From NCBI GenBank assembly GCA_963802095.1, contig CAWDHI010000001.1, positions 248,001-312,000 of the forward strand: DNA of 64,000 bases, read 5' to 3'. This DNA comes from CAVVEQ01 sp963802095. GTDB taxonomy: Bacteria > Chloroflexota > Anaerolineae > Anaerolineales > Anaerolineaceae. Below the pieces are notes generated by a model. The model had not been told where the DNA came from and did no database searches. It saw only the letters and a list, made by a program, of their open reading frames with translations. Positions 32,897 to 41,599 of this stretch are shown here, one piece after another. Each line of letters starts with the position of its first letter. Within the stretch, counting starts at the first letter, position 1. Both the position numbers and the translations under genes were made by a program.

Positions 32897-34156
32897 ATGT
32901 TAATTGATGAAGCCGAAATTTATGTGAAATCTGGAAAAGGGGGGGATGGTTCTGTTCACTTCCACCGGGAGAAGTATGTACCTCGAGGCGGTCCGGATGG
33001 AGGGGATGGAGGCAGGGGGGGAGATGTAATATTTCGGGTTACGGAGCACCTCAACACTTTGGCTGCTTTCCGCCATAAAACGCGGCATATCGCCAATGAC
33101 GGGAGTAGGGGGGGGCCCAACAACATGAGCGGCAGATCTGCTGAAGATTTGGTGGTGCTTGTTCCACCGGGCACCCTTATCTATAATGCAGGAACCGGGG
33201 GAGTGATCGCTGATCTTATCGAGTGTGGTCAGTCAGTAACCATATGCAAGGGGGGGCGAGGCGGCCGGGGAAACCAGCATTTTGCCACCTCTCGCAACCA
33301 GGCTCCACGAACTGGCGAAAAGGGTGAACCTGGTGAAATTCTTAATCTCAAACTCGAATTAAAACTAATCGCCGATGTTGGCATTATTGGCATCCCCAAT
33401 GCGGGAAAATCCAGTCTGTTGGCCGCGGTGACAAACGCAAAGCCGAAGATCGGCGATTACCCATTCACGACTTTAGAGCCCAACCTTGGTGTGGCTGAGC
33501 TTAATGATGAAACATCTTTGGTTCTTGCAGATATCCCCGGCTTGATTGAAGGTGCGCACCAGGGAGCGGGACTTGGGGATTCCTTTCTCAGGCACATCCA
33601 GCGAACCAGAGTTCTTATCCATCTTCTGGATGGGCTATCCATGGAGCCGTTGGCGGATTTTACTCAGATCAACAGTGAAATGGCATTGTTTGATCCCAAC
33701 CTTTCCAAAAAACCTCAGCTGGTTGTCCTAAATAAGATCGATCTTCCCGAAGTTCAGGGAAGGTGGAAATTGGTCTCAAGCGAGTTGAAAAAACGCGGAT
33801 ACCAGGCAATGGCTGTTTCGGCGCTCGACCGCAAAGAGCTCACACCGATGCTGTGGAAGGTGGTCGAACTTCTACAGAAGACTCCGGATTTACCTGCGGT
33901 TGAAGAAATCCCGGTCTATAAACCCGGTAAGGATGAGAAGGCTTTCGAGATCCAGATAATCTCCGAAGGATACCGAGTATCCGGTGCTGCCATCGAACGC
34001 GCTGCTGAAATGACTTATTGGGAGCATGATGGTTCTGTCCGGAGATTCCAAAAACTTATGGAACGACTGGGAGTGGACCAAGCCTTGCGCAAGGCAGGAA
34101 TCCAGGAGGGGGATACAGTCTTTATACGGGATTATGAACTGGAATGGACGGATTGA
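32897..34156 (+). CDS. obgE: GTPase ObgE/CgtA
   Basis: Obg is an essential ribosome-associated GTPase in 50S assembly and stress control. The Gly-rich Obg fold covers about residues 1-157 (SGKGGDGSVHFHREKYVPRG), the G domain has GIPNAGKSS, DIPGLIEGAHQGAGLG and NKIDLP, and a C-terminal OCT domain (about 345-419) is present. The best SD-like GGAG lies about 14 nt before the ATG, which is far. The 3' end overlaps nadD by 13 nt. Confidence 0.97.
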   Translation: MLIDEAEIYVKSGKGGDGSVHFHREKYVPRGGPDGGDGGRGGDVIFRVTEHLNTLAAFRHKTRHIANDGSRGGPNNMSGRSAEDLVVLVPPGTLIYNAGTGGVIADLIECGQSVTICKGGRGGRGNQHFATSRNQAPRTGEKGEPGEILNLKLELKLIADVGIIGIPNAGKSSLLAAVTNAKPKIGDYPFTTLEPNLGVAELNDETSLVLADIPGLIEGAHQGAGLGDSFLRHIQRTRVLIHLLDGLSMEPLADFTQINSEMALFDPNLSKKPQLVVLNKIDLPEVQGRWKLVSSELKKRGYQAMAVSALDRKELTPMLWKVVELLQKTPDLPAVEEIPVYKPGKDEKAFEIQIISEGYRVSGAAIERAAEMTYWEHDGSVRRFQKLMERLGVDQALRKAGIQEGDTVFIRDYELEWTD

Positions 34157-34782
34157 GATTGGATAAAAAGGGCTTCAGGATTGGAATATTCGGGGGGACA
34201 TTCGATCCGCCCCACCTGGGTCATTTGATCCTCGCGATGGAAGCAGCCAGCCAGCTTGCGCTTGAGAAAGTGCTCTGGATGCTCACACCTGTTCCGCCGC
34301 ACAAATTAGAGCAAGATATCACACCTTTGGAAGCACGCCTGGAGATGGTGCGGGCGGCTATTGAAGGAGAAAAGATATTTGAACTTTCGACGGTTGAAAT
34401 GGAATTGCCTGCCCCACAATTCGCGCTTAATACCGTCCGCGCTGTGCGCTCCCGATATCCCGGTAACGAGATTTTCTATTTGATCGGGGAGGATTCGTTG
34501 AATGACCTTCCCAAATGGCATGAGCCAAACGAATTTATCGTCGAAGTGGATTTCCTGGGCGTCATGCGCCGCCCTGGAAAGCGGTATAGATTAAAGGAAT
34601 TGGAAACAATCCTCCCGGGCATAACGAAGAAGGTCCTGTTCATTGATGCCCCCTTGTTGGAAATATCCTCTCACCAAATTCGAGATAGGATCCGCCAGCA
34701 CCAAGCATTCAAGTATTATCTGCCCATTAAGGTGCATCAAAAGATACTGGAACTGGGTTTATATAAAAATCGAGAGAGATAA
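34144..34782 (+). CDS. nadD: Nicotinate-nucleotide adenylyltransferase
   Basis: NadD forms deamido-NAD from nicotinate mononucleotide and ATP. The (T/H)xGH nucleotidyl-transfer motif is in GIFGGTFDPPHLGHLILA near residues 14-31, and the second motif is ISSHQIRDRI. Length 212 is normal with about 10 extra N-terminal residues; the ATG at 34144 lies within obgE. The obgE-nadD pairing is common in bacteria. Confidence 0.95.
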   Translation: MDGLRLDKKGFRIGIFGGTFDPPHLGHLILAMEAASQLALEKVLWMLTPVPPHKLEQDITPLEARLEMVRAAIEGEKIFELSTVEMELPAPQFALNTVRAVRSRYPGNEIFYLIGEDSLNDLPKWHEPNEFIVEVDFLGVMRRPGKRYRLKELETILPGITKKVLFIDAPLLEISSHQIRDRIRQHQAFKYYLPIKVHQKILELGLYKNRER

Positions 34783-34791
34783 AACTTCACA

Positions 34792-35964
34792 GTGGATTTT
34801 CTAAAAAATAAACGATTCCTTGCAATCGACCTGACACATTTATCGGTCGATATTTTCATATCCCAAAGATCCATTTTACTGACGTTCATTGCAGTAACGC
34901 TGGGAAAGGATAACGCATGGTTAGGCTTGATGACTACCCTAGCGATATTCTTCAGTGGCCTATCGCAGCCGTTTTTCGGGTGGCTTTCGGATCGCGTTGG
35001 AAGTAAAAAGTTAATCATAGGTGGTTTGGGCTGGATAATTCTTTGCTTTACCATCATGGCGTTTCTTCCATTATCGTTCACCCCTGCGCTGCTTATCGCC
35101 GCCAATTTGGGTGCTGGTGCTTTTCATCCCGCAGGTGCCACCCAAGCAATCCAAATTGGAAAGGAAGATCCAAAGAAAAGAGAGTCTCTGGCGACTTCGG
35201 TATTCTTTCTAGGTGGTCAGTTGGCTTTCTTTATTGGACCATTGTTGGGAGGAATGTTGTTGGATTCCAAAGGAAAAAGCGGATACCTCTGGTTCCTAGT
35301 TTTCACGATACCTGTCTTATTCTGGGCAAACCATGTGTTGAAAGATGGTGCTAAACCTGCTCAAAAGGAGAGCCCCATCAACTTGGCGAGCAAGGGAGAA
35401 ATTGCCCAAGTTGGAGTTTTTGGCGCTATTTTGGTTTTCATCGTTCTGGCTACGCAGGCCTGGTCGCAGCAGACTGTGATCACCTACGCTCCCAAATATG
35501 TTGCCGGATTGGGTGAGCCAGCGAAAGTTTATGGCGCAATTGCAGCGATCTACATGGCTGGCTCCACAATCGGTACGCTCAGCGGGGGCTACCTGGCAGA
35601 TAATTGGGGTGGGATGCGGACCATTCGAATGGGAATGGTGCTGAGTGTTCTCCCTTTGTTCCTGGCTGCCTACGTTCCATATGGCACCGCTTGGTTTGTT
35701 ATCATGTTCCTCTCAGGACTCTTTCTTGGGTTGACCTTCAGCACCTTGATCCTGAAAGGCCAAAAACTTATCCCCAGCAGGGGAGGATTGGCCTCCGGAT
35801 TGATCCTGGGTTTTGATTTTGCAGCTGGAGCAGCAGCTGCCATAATTGGGGGAAAGATCGCGGACACGCAGGGCTTCCAGGCGCTTTTCACCCTGGGAGC
35901 GGTGATCGCCGCAATTGGCGCTTTGTTATCTCTTTTTATTCATTATAAAAATGAAAAAAGGTGA
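34792..35964 (+). CDS. MFS transporter, Fsr (fosmidomycin resistance)-like
   Basis: About 390 residues with twelve predicted membrane segments. The loop 2-3 MFS motif reads GWLSDRVGSKKL, and the sequence PAGATQAIQIGKEDPKKRESLATSVFFLGGQLAF is like the Fsr subfamily. Function is probably drug or metabolite export; substrate is not known. It starts with GTG at 34792, 9 nt after nadD, with no good ribosome-binding site. Confidence 0.82.
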   Translation: MDFLKNKRFLAIDLTHLSVDIFISQRSILLTFIAVTLGKDNAWLGLMTTLAIFFSGLSQPFFGWLSDRVGSKKLIIGGLGWIILCFTIMAFLPLSFTPALLIAANLGAGAFHPAGATQAIQIGKEDPKKRESLATSVFFLGGQLAFFIGPLLGGMLLDSKGKSGYLWFLVFTIPVLFWANHVLKDGAKPAQKESPINLASKGEIAQVGVFGAILVFIVLATQAWSQQTVITYAPKYVAGLGEPAKVYGAIAAIYMAGSTIGTLSGGYLADNWGGMRTIRMGMVLSVLPLFLAAYVPYGTAWFVIMFLSGLFLGLTFSTLILKGQKLIPSRGGLASGLILGFDFAAGAAAAIIGGKIADTQGFQALFTLGAVIAAIGALLSLFIHYKNEKR

Positions 35965-36003
35965 CCATCAAGTCTCATGCGAATTTTGATATTATCGTAA
36001 GGT

Positions 36004-36009
36004 TATAAT
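36004..36009 (+). promoter_or_regulatory. -10 box for leaderless chain-length gene
   Basis: TATAAT lies 7 nt before the ATG at 36017. A second possible -10, TGA-TATTAT (35987-35995), lies just upstream. Either supports a very short or absent 5' UTR for the first. Confidence 0.5.
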
Positions 36010-36016
36010 ACCCTGT

Positions 36017-36808
36017 ATGGTTGAAGGTTTTGCTCCAAGGGATTACTTTGAGCGATCTATCAAATTCTGGTGGATCCTTTTCATTTGCATGCTGATCGGT
36101 GCCGGAGCAGGTTGGCTATTCACCCGTTTTAAAACCCCAGCTTTCGAAGCAAAGTCATCTATTTCGGTAGCCATTAATTATGCTGAAACCGGTTTCCTGA
36201 CCGATACGGAGGAGGATCATATCCTTTCGGTTGTAGGTGATGTTCTCATTTCAGATGCGATTCTTTCTGATCTTCGAACATTGCTCGATGCAGTTACCTC
36301 TGATGGAATAAATAGAGGCAACTTATTCGTTGAACGAGAAGGTTACCGCTGGACATTGCGTGTCCGGGCGGAATCACCCCAAGAGGCTGAGCAGATAAGT
36401 AAAAACTGGGCTGAAGTGTCGATGCGGTACCTGAATGAATCACTGGACCATGCCCGAAAGGGATTGATCCTTTCCCGGAAGATCGCTGAGCTAGAGACTT
36501 GCCTCTTGCAATCCGTTTCAGTACTTCCATCCCCAGTGCCCTGCAACCTGCCAGGTTCAGCAAAAACGGCCGATCGTTTAAAATTGTTGGGGGAGCGGTA
36601 CAGTATAGAGCAATCACTCAGCAACGGGATCCTTCCTTCGCTGGTTTTTAGCCTGAGCCAATCTGGAACACCTGCAGGGCTTCCAGCTGCCATCCAGTCT
36701 GCTTGGCTGGTGTTTGCGGGTGCCATGCTTGGTTTTCTTGCGGGAATAATAATGATCTTCTCGGGGGTCCCTAACGCATTCTTCAAGGTTCCCGTTCGTG
36801 GAAAATAG
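36017..36808 (+). CDS. Wzz/polysaccharide co-polymerase-like protein
   Basis: This 263-residue protein has two membrane helices, residues about 18-36 and 223-246, flanking a mostly helical extracytoplasmic domain. That is the layout of Wzz and capsular chain-length determinants; the Pro-rich motif before helix two is weak (PSLVFSLSQSGTPAGLPAAIQ). No kinase domain is attached. The gene overlaps the O-antigen ligase-like gene by 11 nt, which strengthens the assignment. Confidence 0.65.
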   Translation: MVEGFAPRDYFERSIKFWWILFICMLIGAGAGWLFTRFKTPAFEAKSSISVAINYAETGFLTDTEEDHILSVVGDVLISDAILSDLRTLLDAVTSDGINRGNLFVEREGYRWTLRVRAESPQEAEQISKNWAEVSMRYLNESLDHARKGLILSRKIAELETCLLQSVSVLPSPVPCNLPGSAKTADRLKLLGERYSIEQSLSNGILPSLVFSLSQSGTPAGLPAAIQSAWLVFAGAMLGFLAGIIMIFSGVPNAFFKVPVRGK

Positions 36809-38276
36809 AACCATCAATCAAATTTCACGCTGGTGCTGGTTGTTGCTTGTTGTCACATTGCCAATCACAAGCCAGCCACTTGTCGCCAAATTCGTTCGAA
36901 CCGGTTCAGTAGCCCCGGTCGCAGGCGTGTTTCTGGCCATATTGTTCATAACCTGGTTCATTCCCTTCGTCTTCCACAGGGGAAAACTCCCTGGTCAAAC
37001 AACCCCTTTCCTTTTTTTTATCCTTTGGGCAGTCATTATTACCACGGCATCTGTATTCCGTGAAAACCCACCGTACAAGGATATCAGTGTATTCGCGAGC
37101 ATTGTAAAAGCATTGCTGACCTTATTAATTGGGATGACATTCTATCTGGTCATTGCCACCTTTATCCGCAGTGAGCGTCTGATTCGAATCACCCTGCAAT
37201 TAGTAAACTGGAGTGGTTTATTCATCATTGTGTGGAGCCTTGTCCAGCTGGCGGTAACTTATATCTATGGGGATTATCTGCGCTGGATGGATGTTTTTCA
37301 ATCCTTTATTTCAACCGGCGTGCTTGTGAAGGGTAGGGCGTCTGGTTTTACCCTCGAACCCTCCTGGCTTGCGCACCAATTGAACATGCTATATCTGCCG
37401 CTATGGCTGTCCTGCGCATTTTTACGGTATAGCGCGCACTCATTTCGAATTTGGAAACTTCATTTCGAGGATCTTCTGCTCATTCTTGGTGTGGCTACCC
37501 TGATGGCTTCCTTTTCCCGGGTGGGATTGTTGGCGTTTATGATAATGCTGGCGTTGATTTTTATACTGATCAACATCAAGGTCATTCGAAACATTGAAAA
37601 TAGGGTTTTTCAGTCCGATCAGCAAAAGTTCAGATTAAAGAGAATCCTACTTTGGACTGGTTTGATCATCCTCCTCATGGTTTTATATAGTGGAATCGCT
37701 TTCCTGGTTGCTCAGTTATTCATTGAACTCGATCCAAGGATGGAAACGCTTTTCACATTTTCCCCGGATAGGACGGATCCCATATTGCGGTATGCGAATT
37801 CCTTGAAATTTGGGGAGAGGATGATCTACTGGTTGGCTGCCTGGAAGATATTTGGAAACTATCCCTTGACTGGTGTGGGATTGGGTTTGGCGGGTTTCCA
37901 TATCCCTTCTTCCATAGTGCCATATGGTTGGTCACTTACTGAGGTTAAAACCCTACTTTTTCACACAGGCAACCTGCTAAATATCAAGAGTATATGGTTC
38001 CGGTTGCTTGCGGAGACCGGGATTATTGGTTTTTCACTTTTTTTATCCTGGCTCTTTGTGATATTTACTACTTCCGCAAAACTTTTTTCGCAGCATGAAA
38101 TGCTCTATAGGGTGGTTGGGATGATGGGGATACTGGTTTTGATAGGTTTCCTGATCGAAGGATTCAGCGTGGATTCCTTTGCCCTTCCATATTTATGGTT
38201 TTCAATAGGAATGGTAACGGCTGCAAGTTCCATAATGATCAATATTCGTACTTCGCATAAAATAAATGAATCCTGA
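36798..38276 (+). CDS. O-antigen ligase/Wzy-like membrane protein
   Basis: A polytopic 492-residue membrane protein with about 11-12 hydrophobic segments and one large outer loop near residues 300-380. The loop contains LVGVGLG-like TGVGLGLAGFH, which is the Wzy_C (O-antigen ligase) pattern, and preceding RMIYWLAAWKIFGNYPLTG is typical. It probably polymerises or attaches surface polysaccharide. Start is GTG 36798, overlapping the Wzz-like gene. The end overlaps the metallopeptidase start. Confidence 0.8.
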   Translation: MENRTINQISRWCWLLLVVTLPITSQPLVAKFVRTGSVAPVAGVFLAILFITWFIPFVFHRGKLPGQTTPFLFFILWAVIITTASVFRENPPYKDISVFASIVKALLTLLIGMTFYLVIATFIRSERLIRITLQLVNWSGLFIIVWSLVQLAVTYIYGDYLRWMDVFQSFISTGVLVKGRASGFTLEPSWLAHQLNMLYLPLWLSCAFLRYSAHSFRIWKLHFEDLLLILGVATLMASFSRVGLLAFMIMLALIFILINIKVIRNIENRVFQSDQQKFRLKRILLWTGLIILLMVLYSGIAFLVAQLFIELDPRMETLFTFSPDRTDPILRYANSLKFGERMIYWLAAWKIFGNYPLTGVGLGLAGFHIPSSIVPYGWSLTEVKTLLFHTGNLLNIKSIWFRLLAETGIIGFSLFLSWLFVIFTTSAKLFSQHEMLYRVVGMMGILVLIGFLIEGFSVDSFALPYLWFSIGMVTAASSIMINIRTSHKINES

Positions 38277-40287
38277 AAAGAAATCCCTCCCCACCTGGTT
38301 GATAATCCTGATCCCTATCTTTGTGGTCATGTGTTGCTGTTGCGGAGGGGTTTTCATTTATACGATCATAAACACCAATATTTCCGATTCGCTGGAAATA
38401 TTTGGCGAAAAGGTGGAAATATTTGAAGCAGCAGAACCGACGATATTCAAAAACGGTTCCGGTTTAATGGTGGAGCAACCCAAAAACCCCCTTCAATCGA
38501 CATTGAATTCCATTTCTGAGGCTGAGATACCGCCTTCGGATCCTGCAAACACAGCTTATCGACTTGGCAAAATATTGACCATCAATCGAGCCAAAACTGA
38601 ACCTTCGGCAGTGTTCAACCTGGGAGACCAGGCGAAATTCTGGGTGATGAACCAGGACTCTATTGAAGTAAACGAAAAAACTGCCATGCTGAGGATGAAA
38701 ACGCAGCACGCATATATCTGGATAGAAGAGGGTAGCAGGTACAACCAGGAGGCTCTCGAGGTTTTAGCAAATACATTCGAAGCGGAGATCTATCCGCGAA
38801 CTCGGGAAATCTTTGGTTCAGAATGGAATCCAGGTGTGGATAACGACGATCACTTATTCATACTCTATACCGATGATTTGGGTGAGGGGATTGCAGGAAC
38901 GTTTTCGAGCGACGATTCAATCCCTCAAATGGTGAATTCCTACTCAAATGAACATGAGATGTTTTACATCTCCGATACAGAGGACTTATCCGACCCATAT
39001 ACATATGGCGTTCTCGCGCATGAATTCAACCATATGATCCTTTGGAATCATGATGTTAATGAAGATACTTGGGTTGCAGAAGGGTTGGCAGACCTGGCAG
39101 TTTTTCTAAATGGGTACGATCAGGGCGGATTCGATCAAATATTTGCGGAGAATCCCGATATTCAGTTGAATACCTGGCCTGAGGATTCCATTGAACAAGA
39201 CGCGCATTATGGCAGTTCCTTCTTATTTATCGCGTATTTATTTTCACGATTTGGGGAGGGATTGATCCGCGAGATCATGGTAGCCCCAGAGAACGGATTC
39301 GAGGGTCTGGATGCGGTGCTGGCTTCAAACGATATCTTTGCGCCTGACTCATCTGCAGCGTTGAAAGCGGAACAGGTATTTGGGGACTGGGTGGCCGCAA
39401 ATTACTTGAATTCTCCAATAAAGGGGAATACGCGATTTTCTTACCAGATGGATTACCGCATTCCTAATTTCCCGGAGACGGAGATCAGCGATTGCCCGGT
39501 AGAATGGCAGGAAAGAACGGTCAATCAATTTGGCGCAGATTACATCCGCTTGAAATGCCCGGAGGATTTTACCCTCGAATTTCAAGGTGGGATTTTTGCT
39601 AGATTAATACCCGATCTCGAGGGGGTAGACAACCAGTTTTTCTGGTCAAACCGCGCAGATTCCTCTCAGACAACACTTACCCGGGAGTTTGTTTTACCTT
39701 CCGCCAGGGAACCAATTTTGTTTACTTACCACGTCTGGTACGATCTGGAGGAAGGATTCGACTATGCCTATCTTCTGGCGAAAATTGAAGGTTCACCATG
39801 GAAAATCCTGAATCCTTCGTTATGCACAGTGCAAGATCCTGTGGGTGCAAACCTTGGATGCGGATATACCGGTAACTCAGGCGGCTGGCAGGATCAGGCG
39901 ATTGACATTTCAGAGTACGCCGGGAAAAAAGTGCAGTTGCAATTTACAGTTATCACGGATAGCGCGGTGAACTTGCATGGGATGCTGGTTGATGATATCG
40001 CCATACCGGGAATTGATTACAGTACAAATTTTGAAAATGATACGGGGGGTTGGGAGAGCCGTGGTTGGGCTCTCGCTCAAAACACTCTACCGCAATCCTT
40101 CGAGATTTCCGTGATTCGGGAAGGCAAGAAACCCCAGGTTGAAAGATACACCCTGGCAAATGGGGAGAATTTCAGCCAACCGGTAAGGATAAAAGCTGGT
40201 GAACAGGTCGTCCTCGCAGTGAGTGGTACGACGCGTTATATCACCACCCCGGCAACATACAAGTTCCGGTTTGTTGAGATCCCCTGA
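38266..40287 (+). CDS. Membrane-anchored zinc metallopeptidase (M6/M30-like)
   Basis: The protein has one N-terminal membrane helix (about residues 11-35) that contains four consecutive Cys (MCCCCGG), then a peptidase domain with zinc motif HEFNHM, His252, Glu253 and His256, and a third ligand probably in the EGLADLAV region. C-terminal beta domains (about 400-673), including the stretch GYTGNSGGWQ and DDIAIPG, resemble those of immune-inhibitor-A-like proteases. It should act outside the membrane. The Cys run may be lipid-modified or metal-bound. It is translated with the ligase-like gene (11-nt overlap), suggesting a link to surface polymer assembly. Confidence 0.8.
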   Translation: MNPEKKSLPTWLIILIPIFVVMCCCCGGVFIYTIINTNISDSLEIFGEKVEIFEAAEPTIFKNGSGLMVEQPKNPLQSTLNSISEAEIPPSDPANTAYRLGKILTINRAKTEPSAVFNLGDQAKFWVMNQDSIEVNEKTAMLRMKTQHAYIWIEEGSRYNQEALEVLANTFEAEIYPRTREIFGSEWNPGVDNDDHLFILYTDDLGEGIAGTFSSDDSIPQMVNSYSNEHEMFYISDTEDLSDPYTYGVLAHEFNHMILWNHDVNEDTWVAEGLADLAVFLNGYDQGGFDQIFAENPDIQLNTWPEDSIEQDAHYGSSFLFIAYLFSRFGEGLIREIMVAPENGFEGLDAVLASNDIFAPDSSAALKAEQVFGDWVAANYLNSPIKGNTRFSYQMDYRIPNFPETEISDCPVEWQERTVNQFGADYIRLKCPEDFTLEFQGGIFARLIPDLEGVDNQFFWSNRADSSQTTLTREFVLPSAREPILFTYHVWYDLEEGFDYAYLLAKIEGSPWKILNPSLCTVQDPVGANLGCGYTGNSGGWQDQAIDISEYAGKKVQLQFTVITDSAVNLHGMLVDDIAIPGIDYSTNFENDTGGWESRGWALAQNTLPQSFEISVIREGKKPQVERYTLANGENFSQPVRIKAGEQVVLAVSGTTRYITTPATYKFRFVEIP

Positions 40288-40330
40288 ACGAACACGCGCA
40301 CAACTAATCCTTGGAAAATAAAGGAGCGTA

Positions 40331-40555
40331 TTACTTACCGGAAGGAAGCCCTTTACGCAGGTTCGCCAATTGAGTTTCCAACTCCTCACGTCGTTCAATA
40401 GATGCTTCTTCGAATTCTGCCCTCATTTCCAGGTATTTCATACGGATCCTTCCGCGGAGTTCCTTGCCGGATGTTGGCGCAAACAACAGCACCAGCCCGC
40501 TGATGACCACTGCCCCGGCGAAACTTCCCAACATATATGCTGCAATTTTTCTCAT
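40331..40555 (-). CDS. YtxH-like small membrane protein
   Basis: A 74-residue protein has one membrane helix (IAAYMLGSFAGAVVISGLVLLFAP) followed by TSGKELRGRIR and a charged coiled coil. This is the YtxH/gas-vesicle-protein-like pattern: a helix then TPxSGxxLR. Function is unknown. TAGGAG is 6 nt before the ATG. It is 18 nt after the PAP2 gene and likely in its transcript. Confidence 0.8.
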   Translation of the reverse strand: MRKIAAYMLGSFAGAVVISGLVLLFAPTSGKELRGRIRMKYLEMRAEFEEASIERREELETQLANLRKGLPSGK

Positions 40556-40573
40556 CTTAATACTCCTAAATTA

Positions 40574-41551
40574 TTAAGCGGATAGCTTGACACGTCTGAA
40601 AACCAGGGGTGCCAGATAAACGATCCAAATTCCCACCAGGCTGTAGCGAATGAACCGAAGAGAATAGGACACTATATCCTCACCGTGGGGAAATATAATC
40701 CTGAGTCCATACCAAAGGATGAGTACTCCCATAAGACCGATGAGGTAGGCGATAATCCTCCTGCCCGGAGATCGCGGGGGTTGGTGCCCTCCAGTCTTAT
40801 ATATCAAACTTGCACCAGTCAACATCCCAAACCACAACCCTGCGAGGGTGAAAGCATTTGAGATTGGAGCGGGAGAGATAGTCGCTTCCGGGAAATTGGC
40901 AGCGATATTCATTAACCATAAAGAAGGAGGGTGCCAGCTGTTGAAAGTCGCTCTCCAGGCATAACCAATCCCAATCATCGCCAGGGCAATAATGGCGGAA
41001 AGGACCACTTGCATCCCCAACGGCCGCATAACCCACCAGTTGACAACCGGTTTTTCGAACTTTGCAACCAACCAGAGGAGTGCTAGGCCGATCAGCCATC
41101 CCGAAATCACATCGCTCACCCAGTGTACTCCGAGATACATGCGCGAGAAACCGACCAGGAAAATTATGACAGCGCAGATAATTGTCAACCAACGTTTTTT
41201 AAAACCCAAAGCGATAGTTCCCCAAACCACCATTGAGTTTTGCGAGTGGCCAGAAGGAATACCAAAAGACGATTCGTGGGCAAACCCTTTTAGAGTGGTA
41301 TCGAACCAGTAAGGCCTGGCACCCCGAAAAAGCAGTTTCAGGGAATCATTGACTGTATTACTGATCAAAAGAGTAATTGCTACCCTTAACCCAATGGATG
41401 CGTCCACGCACCAATACAAAGCCGAGAGGATGACCAGGAAAAACTCCTCTGTACCTAGGAAAGAAAAGAATTTCATTGGGATCAACAACCATGGTCCCAA
41501 CTGTTGAATCCAAAAAAGGATCGGTATTTCAATCGGCCAGGTAAATGTCAT
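40574..41551 (-). CDS. PAP2-family phosphatase, membrane
   Basis: A 325-residue membrane protein with the three-part PAP2 phosphatase motif: KLLFRGARPYW, then FGIPSGHSQNSM, then SRMYLGVHWVSDVISGW. The catalytic His pair is intact. Its substrate may be undecaprenyl diphosphate or a lipid phosphate. It has extra membrane segments in the C-terminal half (about residues 175-325). The start ATG has GAGG 7 nt upstream. It is divergent from the TgpA-like gene with overlapping promoters. Confidence 0.88.
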   Translation of the reverse strand: MTFTWPIEIPILFWIQQLGPWLLIPMKFFSFLGTEEFFLVILSALYWCVDASIGLRVAITLLISNTVNDSLKLLFRGARPYWFDTTLKGFAHESSFGIPSGHSQNSMVVWGTIALGFKKRWLTIICAVIIFLVGFSRMYLGVHWVSDVISGWLIGLALLWLVAKFEKPVVNWWVMRPLGMQVVLSAIIALAMIGIGYAWRATFNSWHPPSLWLMNIAANFPEATISPAPISNAFTLAGLWFGMLTGASLIYKTGGHQPPRSPGRRIIAYLIGLMGVLILWYGLRIIFPHGEDIVSYSLRFIRYSLVGIWIVYLAPLVFRRVKLSA

Positions 41552-41563
41552 AGCTGTGCCTCA

Positions 41564-41593
41564 TTGACTTGAATGTGATGAATATTGTACACT
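41564..41593 (+). promoter_or_regulatory. Divergent promoter region, leaderless for the plus-strand gene
   Basis: TTGACT (41564-41569) and TACACT (41588-41593) with 18-nt spacing end 6 nt before the ATG at 41600, giving a leaderless mRNA. On the minus strand TACAAT (41589-41584) overlaps this -10 and would serve the PAP2 gene, so the two promoters may compete. Confidence 0.5.
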
Positions 41594-41599
41594 CAAAAA

